Source of the DNA: CAZWIT01 sp964533435
Lineage (GTDB): Bacteria > Patescibacteriota > Patescibacteriia > UBA1558 > GWA2-36-10
DNA length: 15,206 bases
Assembly (NCBI GenBank): GCA_964533435.1
Contig: CAZHLU010000019.1
Coordinates: 1-15,206, forward strand
Direction of reading: 5' to 3'
Shown here in pieces: positions 1 through 6,676 of the stretch. A program made the translations under genes and the position numbers. The notes beneath the pieces were generated by a model. The model was not told where the DNA came from and ran no database searches. It saw nothing but the letters and a program-made list of their open reading frames with translations. Positions within the stretch are counted from its first letter, which is position 1; every line of letters starts with the position of its first letter.

Positions 1-82
1 TGTGGGCGAGTATGCCATAGTCGCCAGGGCGTTGGGTATAGATTTGTTCGGCTTCTGGTTGGTTGGTTTTAAAACTGATCAT
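1..82 (-). CDS. N-terminus of a protein, possibly a NUDIX hydrolase (partial)
   Basis: Only the first 27 codons are inside the window; the frame is open to the left edge. It starts at an ATG (complement of 80-82) and reads MISFKTNQPEAEQIYTQRPG followed by DYGILAH. The stretch QRPGDYGIL resembles the first beta strand of many NUDIX hydrolases, which often read RPGxYxxI before the substrate-handling strands. That assignment is inference from a short match and the diagnostic Nudix box would lie outside the window. The gene follows a complete NUDIX gene by 31 bp on the same strand, so it is probably the last visible member of the same transcription unit. No Shine-Dalgarno sequence precedes it; the leader is A/T-rich. 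Confidence 0.5.
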   Translation of the reverse strand, partial: MISFKTNQPEAEQIYTQRPGDYGILAH

Positions 83-113
83 GTAATTTTAATTTATATT
101 AATTTTTTATTTA

Positions 114-560
114 TTAATTATTTTCTTCAGTATATTTTTTAAAGTTATTAATTAAAATGTTTGCAAAGGGTGAAAGATTTTCAGGGTTTATATCAGCAAT
201 TTTTACCCACATAGCACCATTAGAATCCTGGCCATCACTAGTTGATTTTAAGACACCTTCATCATTATTGATATCCACTTGGTAGATAATTCCTAGATGA
301 TACATTTGTGTATCTTCGTCATTATTTTTGTAAATAACAGTATGTGACAAAAAATCTATTAACTTTGGATTTTTTATTGATAGGCCGGTTTCTTCTTTTA
401 GTTCTCGCTCCAAGCCAGCTAGGGGAGTTTCACCAAATTCTAAACTGCCACCTGGTAAATCTAATTTTCCAGTGTAAGGACCACGAGCTTTTTTGATTAA
501 TAAAATAGAATCATTATTCATAACTAGAGCGTATACACCAATGTGTTTTTGTTCTTGCAT
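114..560 (-). CDS. NUDIX hydrolase
   Basis: A 148-residue single-domain NUDIX pyrophosphohydrolase, of the usual family size. The Nudix box is intact from G38 to L60: G38, E44, R52-E53, E56-E57 and G59 all fit GX5EX7REUXEEXGU, so metal binding and catalysis should be preserved. These enzymes hydrolyse nucleoside diphosphates linked to another moiety (oxidised or non-canonical NTPs, nucleotide sugars, alarmones). The substrate cannot be read from the sequence. There is no signal peptide, so it is cytoplasmic. The gene starts only 7 bp after the stop of the upstream acetyltransferase gene and is almost surely co-transcribed with it. No Shine-Dalgarno sequence is visible. The family call is firm, the specificity unknown. 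Confidence 0.92.
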   Translation of the reverse strand: MQEQKHIGVYALVMNNDSILLIKKARGPYTGKLDLPGGSLEFGETPLAGLERELKEETGLSIKNPKLIDFLSHTVIYKNNDEDTQMYHLGIIYQVDINNDEGVLKSTSDGQDSNGAMWVKIADINPENLSPFANILINNFKKYTEENN

Positions 561-567
561 ATGTTTT

Positions 568-1026
568 TTATTTCAAATCTTTTTTATAAAATATTTTTTT
601 ACCAATTGTTTTATATTTTTTAAATCCATTTCTTTCATAAAATTTTGCCCCAGTAAAAGGTGGGTAGGTTGATAGTATGATTTTATTATATTTATTTTTT
701 TGGCACCAATTTTCGGCGAATTGATAAAGTTTTAGCCCGTATTGTTTACCGCGGTATTTTTTATACAGATACATTCTTTTTAGTTTGGCTATGCCTTTTT
801 TGTGGTTTAGTAAGGCAACTGTGCCTATTATTTTATTATCTAGTTCGCAGACTATAAAGACGCCACCTTTATCAAAGTAATTTTTTTGTATATCTGATAG
901 ATTATTTACTATAGTTTTTAAATCGTTGTCATTATAGTTTAAAAATTCTTTAATAACAGTAGTAATTAATTTTATTATCTGAGGTGTATCTTGTTTTTTA
1001 AATTCTCTTATTTTTTCGTTTGGCAT
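568..1026 (-). CDS. GNAT family N-acetyltransferase
   Basis: A 152-residue protein with the GNAT fold. Residues 56-74 give the beta strands before motif A (GGVFIVCELDNKIIGTVALL). Residues 79-105 are motif A, with KLKRMYLYKKYRGKQYGLKL holding the acetyl-CoA pyrophosphate loop; the usual RGxG is RGKQ here, a mild departure. FYERNGF at 129-135 is the motif B signature, and a final beta strand ends the protein. It transfers an acetyl group from acetyl-CoA to an amine; the acceptor is unknown. It lies between a 240-residue orphan (41 bp upstream) and a NUDIX gene (7 bp downstream). The first codons, MPN within GTTTGGCATTTTAA on the plus strand, match those of the upstream gene over 14 bp, which is probably chance. 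Confidence 0.9.
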   Translation of the reverse strand: MPNEKIREFKKQDTPQIIKLITTVIKEFLNYNDNDLKTIVNNLSDIQKNYFDKGGVFIVCELDNKIIGTVALLNHKKGIAKLKRMYLYKKYRGKQYGLKLYQFAENWCQKNKYNKIILSTYPPFTGAKFYERNGFKKYKTIGKKIFYKKDLK

Positions 1027-1067
1027 TTTAAGATTTTTTAAGGCAATATTTTTAGAACCAGGACAGA

Positions 1068-1790
1068 TTATCTCCTTATAAAATGTAGAAAGGAATGGCC
1101 AAATTCAGTAAGCCATTTTGTTTTTGCCTCTTGGCCTGAACCAAAATTATCGGGAGTTAGAACAGCTAATAATTCTTTATATCCAAGAGATCTGAGCGTT
1201 TGATTATTTTTGTTACGTGAATAGGCGTCAGTTTTTAATGGAGTTTGATGGTTATAATTATGTGATATTTGTTCTAAATCAGATAAAGTAAGCGATGCAT
1301 TACTCCTTTGTCCTGGTTGCTCGTGCACCCATTTTACTACTGGACCACCTTGATCCCACAATTTTAGCATTTCAATTTGTTCAATAGTTATTGTGTTAAG
1401 AGTATTGATCAGTTTAGTATGTTCATTGAAGTTTAACTCTATTCCACAAGCAACATTTAGTAAATAATTTTTTAGGTATTGTCTTTTTTCCTCGTTACTT
1501 TCGGTTATATTATCACTTAATATTTTTATAAAAATAGATTTAAATTTTTCAGATTCTATTATATCTTGTATAATTTTTTCTTTATTTTTTTCGAATTCTT
1601 TTAATAGATCTAAAGTTTTTTCATTGGCATAATCCCCAAAATAACCTATGACGCTACTGCCATATGTTATGAGTGGTATTAGCTCTGGATGTGCTATGCC
1701 TAAAGTAGATAGTGCAGAGGCTATAGAGGGTGCGAAATTTTTTATAACTCGTGGTACCCAATCATTTTTTTGTAAATTTGTGTTTGGCAT
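1068..1790 (-). CDS. Unrecognised helical protein (240 aa)
   Basis: I do not recognise this protein. Residues 19-51 are hydrophobic with Gly/Ser/Pro (PSIASALSTLGIAHPELIPL then ITYGSSVIGYFG) and could be a membrane-associated helical hairpin. Residues 57-100 are strongly charged amphipathic helix. Residues 102-145 (KRQYLKNYLLNVACG, then LINTLNTITIEQIEMLKLW) and the end (residues 226-238, WLTEFGHSFLHFI) follow a layout seen in many orphan bacterial proteins: a helical middle with 'KRxxLKNxLxN...LxxLTxxxIxxL' and a C-terminal winged-helix-like 'LTxxGxxFLxFI'. Some of those lie in abortive-infection or other accessory loci. That is family-level impression, not an assignment. It heads a minus-strand cluster with the GNAT and NUDIX genes, and is divergent from a structured RNA. 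Confidence 0.75.
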   Translation of the reverse strand: MPNTNLQKNDWVPRVIKNFAPSIASALSTLGIAHPELIPLITYGSSVIGYFGDYANEKTLDLLKEFEKNKEKIIQDIIESEKFKSIFIKILSDNITESNEEKRQYLKNYLLNVACGIELNFNEHTKLINTLNTITIEQIEMLKLWDQGGPVVKWVHEQPGQRSNASLTLSDLEQISHNYNHQTPLKTDAYSRNKNNQTLRSLGYKELLAVLTPDNFGSGQEAKTKWLTEFGHSFLHFIRR

Positions 1791-1804
1791 TTTAATGTTT
1801 TTTC

Positions 1805-1833
1805 TTGACTTTTGTTAAGAAATAAATTATTGT
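1805..1833 (+). promoter_or_regulatory. Sigma-70 type promoter of the 1840-2030 RNA
   Basis: TTGACT at 1805-1810 (5 of 6 to the -35 consensus), a 17-bp spacer, and TATTGT at 1828-1833 as -10. The expected transcription start is around 1840, at the first base of the long closing helix of the downstream RNA. The agreement of promoter position and RNA 5' end supports both calls. The -10 region read on the other strand is TACAATA, so the divergent gene at 1790 may share this segment. Confidence 0.7.
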
Positions 1834-1839
1834 AAGTTT

Positions 1840-2030
1840 ACACTTATTGTAACGGTGCCTGTGTCTAGAGGTATTCCCTTGGGAACCAAAAGCGCAGTAT
1901 CTATATGAAGTGGCTAATATTAGGGACCCAAGACGCGCCTGATTTTCCTTTTGGAGATGACGGATTCGGCGACGATACCTATGAAGTTGCGGCTATATTA
2001 GAGACCTGTTACAGTAGGTGTTTTTTATTT
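1840..2030 (+). ncRNA. Structured non-coding RNA of about 180 nt, class unknown (6S-like layout)
   Basis: No coding frame covers 1800-2040, but the two ends are complementary. CACTTATTGTAAC at 1841-1853 pairs without a break with GTTACAGTAGGTG at 2008-2020 (13 bp, three of them G-U), and GGT 1854-1856 with ACC 2004-2006 can extend it past one bulged base. Three G-U pairs mean both arms differ from perfect repeats while pairing is kept. Nested helices follow: 1869-1875 with 1974-1980 (7 bp) and 1878-1883 with 1927-1932 (CTTGGG/CCCAAG). A promoter ends just upstream, and TTTTTTATTTTTT follows at 2021-2033. Length, end-to-end stem and large open middle resemble 6S RNA, but I cannot find a decisive 6S signature. 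The SRP GGAAG loop and a tmRNA tRNA-like end are absent. A new family is possible. Confidence 0.75.
1901..2006 (+). repeat. Imperfect direct repeat inside the RNA
   Basis: Two copies of a block of about 27 nt lie inside the RNA. The first, 1901-1928, starts CTATATGAAGT, continues GGCTAATATTAG and ends GGACC. The second, 1979-2006, starts CTATGAAGT, continues GGCTATATTAG and ends AGACC. The differences are a 2-nt deletion, a 3-nt insertion (TGC) and single substitutions. The centre of the first copy, CTAATATTAG, is a perfect palindrome. Confidence 0.65.
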
Positions 2031-2043
2031 TTTAGACTTTTTA

Positions 2044-2973
2044 TTAATCAGATTCTTCAACATCAAAAAAGCTTATATTTTTAAAATTTCCTATTATTGA
2101 TAAATTTTTTTTCTTTAAGACTTGGACAAGTATTTGTATTTCTTCTAGGAATCTATTAATGTCATCTCCTAGTCTATATTCATCGGTGCCCTCCTTAATA
2201 TAGCCACCTAAGTGTTTTTTTGCCTCATCTTTATCTATAACAAAGCTATGATCTTTGTAAGAATAAACTAAATCATGGGCTACTTGTTTAATAGAGGTTG
2301 TGTTTGGTAAATTTTTATTATCAAGTAATCTTTCAGCATATTGTTGCGCAGACTCTGAAACACGTTCCATAAATCCAAGAATGCGCAGGTCTAATTTATT
2401 ACTTAAATATTGAGCTAGCATTGAACTGGAGTTAGGGTGTTCGTTGCATAGTTTAGCTAAATATTCTACTGCATTACCTAGTCCTAAGGCTGGGAGTTTT
2501 CCTATTTGGGGATCTATTGGTCCAAGCTGGCTCATTTGCCCCATGTGAATTTCATTTGCTCCAAGTACAATTAGTGTGGCCGCAGACTTTGCTCTTCTGG
2601 GTACAACTACAGCAAAGTTATTGGAACATGATTTGCAGCATTTACTTATTAAATATGCGGGTTCTATTGAACCACCGGAACTATGCAGGATGAGTAATAT
2701 GTCTTTATTTTCCTCTTTTTTGGGCAGGGATTTATATATCTGATCTGCCGTGTAGTCTCTTATTTGATTTTCAGGGTCATATAAGAAAATTATTTTATAT
2801 TTTTCAAGCATCCTAGATTTATTTATTATGTTTTCTAGGTGGTCTGTAATGGGTGTTTTTATATCGTCTAAATTTTTTGATTGATAAATTAAATCAAATC
2901 TGTTTTTTGGGTTATTTAAGTCAATTTTTTTATTTTCTTTTGGATGATTTTGTGACTCAGTTTTTTCTTCCAT
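2044..2973 (-). CDS. SDH family Clp-fold serine proteinase
   Basis: A 309-residue protein of the SDH_sah (serine dehydrogenase proteinase) family, a ClpP/SppA-fold relative. Residues 91-108 carry the oxyanion-region motif DILLILHSSGGSIEPAYL. Residues 122-131 (VVVPRRAKSAATLIVLGAN, running on to 140) hold the likely nucleophile S130 in KSAAT. Residues 142-157 (IHMGQMSQLGPIDPQI) are typical of the family. The first 40 residues are charged and low in hydrophobicity, and no signal peptide or N-terminal membrane anchor is seen, so it should act in the cytoplasm or be membrane-associated through a partner. Family members are presumed ATP-independent peptidases; the substrate is unknown. A hairpin at 3010-3030 separates it from the cytidine deaminase gene. 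The stop lies 14 bp past the U-tract of the convergent RNA. Confidence 0.88.
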   Translation of the reverse strand: MEEKTESQNHPKENKKIDLNNPKNRFDLIYQSKNLDDIKTPITDHLENIINKSRMLEKYKIIFLYDPENQIRDYTADQIYKSLPKKEENKDILLILHSSGGSIEPAYLISKCCKSCSNNFAVVVPRRAKSAATLIVLGANEIHMGQMSQLGPIDPQIGKLPALGLGNAVEYLAKLCNEHPNSSSMLAQYLSNKLDLRILGFMERVSESAQQYAERLLDNKNLPNTTSIKQVAHDLVYSYKDHSFVIDKDEAKKHLGGYIKEGTDEYRLGDDINRFLEEIQILVQVLKKKNLSIIGNFKNISFFDVEESD

Positions 2974-3009
2974 ATTTTTTTTGTTAACAATTTTATTACC
3001 TACTATAAA

Positions 3010-3030
3010 CCCCTACCTCAGTGGCAGGGG
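3010..3030 (-). terminator. Terminator or attenuating hairpin after the cytidine deaminase gene
   Basis: CCCCTACC at 3010-3017 pairs with GGCAGGGG at 3023-3030 (8 bp with one G-U), loop of 5. On the minus strand it is followed by TTTATA, a short U-tract; on the plus strand by TTTTATATTTT. It lies 10 bp past the end of the deaminase gene and is best read as the end of the ribonucleotide reductase operon, perhaps leaky into the protease gene. Confidence 0.65.
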
Positions 3031-3039
3031 TTTTATATT

Positions 3040-3432
3040 TTACTTAACTTCTTGCCAACGATGATTTAATAAATCTTCTAGTAGTAATACTTCTGTTTCA
3101 GAGATAATGATTTCGCTTTTTAGATTAGTTAGATCTATTTGATACATTAGTTCGCGACAACGGCCACAGGGTGGGATGATTTTGCCATTATGGTTTACAG
3201 CTACAATGGCTTTAATTTTACTTTTTCGAGTAGCGGTCATTTGAGCAATAGCACTGTGTTCGGCACAAAAGCCCAAGCCACAATCAGTATCAATATTAAC
3301 CCCAGTGTAGCTTGTATTATTATCATCTAGTAGAGCACTAGCCACATAGCCACTTTTGCAATAACGATTATGTTCAATTGGTTTTGCAAGGTCTTTTGCT
3401 TTTTTTATAAGTTCTAAATATTCTGTTTTCAT
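3040..3432 (-). CDS. cdd: Cytidine deaminase
   Basis: A 130-residue small, homotetramer-type cytidine deaminase. It hydrolyses cytidine or deoxycytidine to uridine or deoxyuridine plus ammonia in pyrimidine salvage. The zinc site is complete: C56-A57-E58 (CAEHSAI, with Glu58 as proton shuttle) and P88-C89-G90-R91-C92 (PCGRCRE). Substrate-binding GYVASALL (28-35) and TGVNID (43-48) are in place. The spacing and the CAEHSAI form fit the branch of deaminases found in many bacteria and archaea; a blasticidin-S-deaminase-like activity cannot be excluded. It begins 16 bp after the stop of the ribonucleotide reductase gene on the same strand, so the two are probably one operon under NrdR control. 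Confidence 0.92.
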   Translation of the reverse strand: MKTEYLELIKKAKDLAKPIEHNRYCKSGYVASALLDDNNTSYTGVNIDTDCGLGFCAEHSAIAQMTATRKSKIKAIVAVNHNGKIIPPCGRCRELMYQIDLTNLKSEIIISETEVLLLEDLLNHRWQEVK

Positions 3433-3448
3433 AATTTATTTTAATAAA

Positions 3449-6421
3449 TTATTTCATGTCGCATGAGCCCTTCATGCCACACTGTTTGGAGCATTCAGTA
3501 CAGCCTCCCATTTTGACCATGACGCCTTGTTTGCATTGAGGGCAGATTTTACCAACTTCGGTGCCATAGCGCTCATCTAATTCTTCCATTTCTTCAAGTA
3601 TCTTGCTAATGGGAGTTGGTGTAGTGTCTGCTACAGGCGTTGGATTTTGGATTTCCATAATTTCTAAAACATCATTAGGAATACTGACCTCTACTTCGAC
3701 AGTTTCAATTTTTACTTCAGTCTTCTCGCCATTGTAAGCTAAGTTTTTCTTTTCCGTATCCTTATCAAGTGATAAAACTTGTTCCGTACGACTAGAGTCA
3801 CGGTAAATAGTGACACCCTTACAACCTAGTTCATAGGCTTGCTCATAAAGTTGAGCAGTTTGTTCAACTGTAAAGTTAGCAGGAGCATTAGCAGTTTTAG
3901 AAATAGAGGAGTCAGTCCATTTTTGCACAACTGCTTGGACTTTGATGTGGTCAGTAGGCGATAAGTCCATTGCTGAGACAAAGAATTCTGGTAATTTACC
4001 GTCAGCAGTTTGATATTTTTCAGCTAAAGGTATAAAGACTTCATGAAAACCTAAACGGGATTGTCTAAAAAATTTAAAAGCATAATAAGGTTCAATGCCG
4101 GTTGAAGTGCCAAGCATGGAGCCAACAGTGCCAGTAGGAGCTTGGGTAGTTAAAGTCACATTGCGGATACCATTTTTTTTAATAGCATTTTGGACGTCCA
4201 CTGGTAAGGTTTGGATAAAGCCAGAGTTTAAGAATTTTTCACTTTCAAATTTAGGGAAAGGACCTTTTTCTTTGGCAAGAGAGGCTGACTCTTTGTACAT
4301 TTCAGTAGTAATGGTCTGGTAAAGACGATTGATAAATTCACTAGCTTCTTCAGAGCCATAACGCAAACGTAATTTAATCAGTAATTCACCTAAACCTAGA
4401 GTGCCGCCACCAATTCGGCGTTCATTTTTTTGGTTAGTTTCGTTTTCTTTAAAGTGATAAGGAGTAAGGTCTATGACATTGTCTAAAAAGCGAGTTAAAG
4501 TGCGGGCTGATTTTTTCAATGTTTCCCAATCCATTTGATAGAGTGGACCTAAATCATCTGAGCCTACTTCTTTAGCAAAAGAAGCAAGGTACAAGTGGCC
4601 TAAATTACAAACGCCCCAGCCTGGCAAACCTTGTTCGCCACAAGGGTTAGTAGCAATTACTTTATTAAAATAATGGGAGTTAGAGAGCTTGTTGTAGCGC
4701 TCCATAAATACTATACCCGGTTCAGCGCTAGCATGGGCTGATTCAATAATTTGATTCCAAAGCTCTCGAGCTTTGATAGTCTTATAAACTCGGACTGGAT
4801 AACCAGCTGCTTTCCAAGCTAGTAAATCACCATCCCAAATATTGTCATAAATATCTTTGTAAGCGGGGTTTTCATAATCAGGGAATTCTAAATTCCAGTA
4901 TTCATCATTTTTAACAGCCTTCATAAAGGAGTCAGATATCATTACAGAGATGTTGGCATTTTCAATTTGGCCAGCTTTGGTTTTTGAAGAAATAAATTCT
5001 AAAACATCTGGGTGCCAATCCCACTGCATGAGCATCAAAGCACCACGTCTTGATCCACCTTGTTCGATTAAGCCCGTAACATAGGAAAATAAACCACCCC
5101 AAGAAACAGAGCCTGATGATTTGCCGTGTACGCCTTTAACATAGGCATAGCGAGGGCGTAGGGTAGATAAAGATAAACCAACGCCACCACCACGAGACAT
5201 GACTTCAGTCATCTGGTATAAGGTTTCGGCAATAATAGCTTTACGAGAATCACGGGGAGAAGGTAAGACGTAGCAATTAAATAAAGTTAGATTCGAGGTA
5301 TAGTTGCCATGAGTATCAACATTGGCACCAGTCATAATACGGCCACCGGGTTGAATGCGTTTATTATTTAATTCTTCAAAAAAGGCTTCAAAATATTTAG
5401 TGCGATTTTCAGGGCTAGTTTCTATAGAAGCGACAGCTTTGGCAATACGACGATGAGCATCGTCAATTGATTCACGTGGCTTATCGCATTTATGTAAGTC
5501 TTGTTCAAATTCAAAATTATTAACACTTTCAGCATACATGCCAGTTAACATATGTAAGACAACTCGGTCGCCAGTTAACATATGTTTGATAATGCCTAAA
5601 TCTTTTTTAGGATATTTACGATCTTCTTTAGAGATGACAATCACTAGATCACCAACAGCAATATCTTCTTTTTTATCTTTGATCGAATAACGATCCAAAA
5701 AAATAATTCGACCTAGTTCATCAAAGTTAATAGAGTTATTTAAAATATGTCTAGCTTGTTTGCTTAAGGTAATACCACGTTCTTCCAAGGTTTTGACTTC
5801 AGGGCTGGTGACTTCTTTACCTTGTTCTAAACGGATTTTTTTACGCTCTTCGCGATAGAGGATAAAAGCTTTGGCAGTTTTAGCCCAGTTAGATTGTATT
5901 AAGATGATTTCAATAATGTCTTGAATTTGCTCAACACTAGGAATAGTATGACCGTCGTATTTATGCTCTAAAATAGAATTAACAATATCGCCTAGTTTTT
6001 TAGCTTCAATTTCATCAAATTCTTGACTAGCGAGTCCTGCTTTATAAATAGCATTAAAGACTTTAGTGCGATCAAAATCAACAATAGTACCATCACGCTT
6101 GCGGATTTTAGTGATATTGGAAAATATTTTCTGTTGTCCGTCAAGTTTGGTATTGCGAGTTTGAAAATAGGCTTTGGCAATCTGAGGTAGATTGTTTTCT
6201 AAGAGGACAATATTTACAGCGCTACGCACATCATCACTGGTAATTACTTCTTCATCACCATAAATATTATCAATATATTTTACAACTTGTTGAGTGAATT
6301 TATCAGTCAAAGGGTTGTCCGGCAAGCCAGCATGGATAAGGACATTTTTTAAAGAAAAGATGATTTTAGCTTGATCAAAGCTTTCAACTTGGCCCGAACG
6401 TTTTTTGACTTGGCGTAGCAT
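3449..6421 (-). CDS. nrdJ: Adenosylcobalamin-dependent ribonucleotide reductase (class II)
   Basis: A 990-residue class II reductase that converts ribonucleotides to deoxyribonucleotides with adenosylcobalamin as radical source. Two ATP-cone domains (about 1-90 and 101-190) should give allosteric control by ATP/dATP. Residues 230-300 (from FDELGRIIFLDRYSIKDK) form an accessory, beta-rich insert. The catalytic barrel holds C383 (LTLFNCYVLPSP), RGGGVGLSLSTLRPR (410-424), SSGSVSWG, N592-P593-C594-G595-E596, C605 (GVCNLG) and the phosphate loop QAPTGTVGS (760-768). N592, C594 and E596 are the radical-site trio. The tail has CPQC at 960-963 and Cys 974, 977, 981 and 987, probably for re-reduction or zinc. 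It starts at MLRQVKKRSG, the natural beginning of the first ATP cone, although no Shine-Dalgarno precedes it. The cell must obtain cobalamin; no B12 genes are visible here. Confidence 0.95.
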   Translation of the reverse strand: MLRQVKKRSGQVESFDQAKIIFSLKNVLIHAGLPDNPLTDKFTQQVVKYIDNIYGDEEVITSDDVRSAVNIVLLENNLPQIAKAYFQTRNTKLDGQQKIFSNITKIRKRDGTIVDFDRTKVFNAIYKAGLASQEFDEIEAKKLGDIVNSILEHKYDGHTIPSVEQIQDIIEIILIQSNWAKTAKAFILYREERKKIRLEQGKEVTSPEVKTLEERGITLSKQARHILNNSINFDELGRIIFLDRYSIKDKKEDIAVGDLVIVISKEDRKYPKKDLGIIKHMLTGDRVVLHMLTGMYAESVNNFEFEQDLHKCDKPRESIDDAHRRIAKAVASIETSPENRTKYFEAFFEELNNKRIQPGGRIMTGANVDTHGNYTSNLTLFNCYVLPSPRDSRKAIIAETLYQMTEVMSRGGGVGLSLSTLRPRYAYVKGVHGKSSGSVSWGGLFSYVTGLIEQGGSRRGALMLMQWDWHPDVLEFISSKTKAGQIENANISVMISDSFMKAVKNDEYWNLEFPDYENPAYKDIYDNIWDGDLLAWKAAGYPVRVYKTIKARELWNQIIESAHASAEPGIVFMERYNKLSNSHYFNKVIATNPCGEQGLPGWGVCNLGHLYLASFAKEVGSDDLGPLYQMDWETLKKSARTLTRFLDNVIDLTPYHFKENETNQKNERRIGGGTLGLGELLIKLRLRYGSEEASEFINRLYQTITTEMYKESASLAKEKGPFPKFESEKFLNSGFIQTLPVDVQNAIKKNGIRNVTLTTQAPTGTVGSMLGTSTGIEPYYAFKFFRQSRLGFHEVFIPLAEKYQTADGKLPEFFVSAMDLSPTDHIKVQAVVQKWTDSSISKTANAPANFTVEQTAQLYEQAYELGCKGVTIYRDSSRTEQVLSLDKDTEKKNLAYNGEKTEVKIETVEVEVSIPNDVLEIMEIQNPTPVADTTPTPISKILEEMEELDERYGTEVGKICPQCKQGVMVKMGGCTECSKQCGMKGSCDMK

Positions 6422-6493
6422 AGGTTTTTATTTAAATATTTTTTTAAATTATTTATTTTAGAGAGGATAAAAAAACACTTATTATCCAGTAAA

Positions 6494-6509
6494 ACACAAG
6501 ATGTAGTGT
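6494..6509 (-). promoter_or_regulatory. NrdR box 1
   Basis: ACACAAGATGTAGTGT fits the 16-bp NrdR consensus palindrome (ACAC-N8-GTGT with an A/T-rich centre). It sits just downstream of the predicted transcription start of the reductase operon. NrdR binds paired boxes when nucleotide levels are high and represses reductase genes. Confidence 0.88.
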
Positions 6510-6517
6510 TTAAAATA

Positions 6518-6547
6518 ATTATAGCACACAAGATATTGTGTTGCCAA
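6518..6547 (-). promoter_or_regulatory. Promoter of the nrdJ-cdd operon
   Basis: On the minus strand, TTGGCA (complement of 6542-6547; 5 of 6), an 18-bp spacer and a perfect TATAAT (complement of 6518-6523) preceded by TGC, an extended -10. Predicted start near 6511, leaving a leader of about 90 nt before the gene. The leader is A/T-rich with no evident riboswitch. Confidence 0.78.
6526..6541 (-). promoter_or_regulatory. NrdR box 2
   Basis: ACACAAGATATTGTGT is a second NrdR box, 32 bp start-to-start from box 1 (three helical turns, the spacing usual for NrdR pairs). It fills the spacer between the -35 and -10 elements, so bound NrdR would occlude RNA polymerase directly. Confidence 0.9.
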
Positions 6548-6630
6548 ACTAGGACCTTTTGGCTTAATTTAGCTAAAATATTATAAACTAATATATTAAA
6601 AAAACCAAGCTGTGCATAACTATTGTCAGT

Positions 6631-6659
6631 TTGCTAAATCCTTAGCTTTTTGTTATGAT
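6631..6659 (+). promoter_or_regulatory. Promoter of the 6677-7432 gene pair
   Basis: TTGCTA at 6631-6636, a 17-bp spacer and TATGAT at 6654-6659 with an upstream TGT (extended -10). Predicted start near 6666, only about 11 nt before the first ATG, so the transcript is nearly leaderless, in keeping with the lack of a Shine-Dalgarno sequence. The rest of the 255-bp gap before this gene is taken by the NrdR-controlled divergent promoter. Confidence 0.55.
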
Positions 6660-6676
6660 AGCGATAATTAAACTAT

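Noticed and set aside
1016..1800. Shared 14 bp GTTTGGCATTTTAA at the starts of the GNAT and 240-residue genes
   Set aside because: It consists of the common MPN start plus an A/T-rich leader and does not extend further, so chance is the simplest explanation.
1840..2030. The first RNA as tmRNA or RNase P RNA
   Set aside because: Too short for either, with no tRNA-like CCA end, no tag frame and none of the RNase P core sequence.
4095..4322. Plus-strand frame inside the reductase gene
   Set aside because: Antisense shadow of a well-conserved enzyme, with no promoter or start signal.
6422..6490. Riboswitch (for example cobalamin) in the reductase leader
   Set aside because: The leader is almost pure A/T without a conserved core or stable helices; regulation is already explained by the NrdR boxes.
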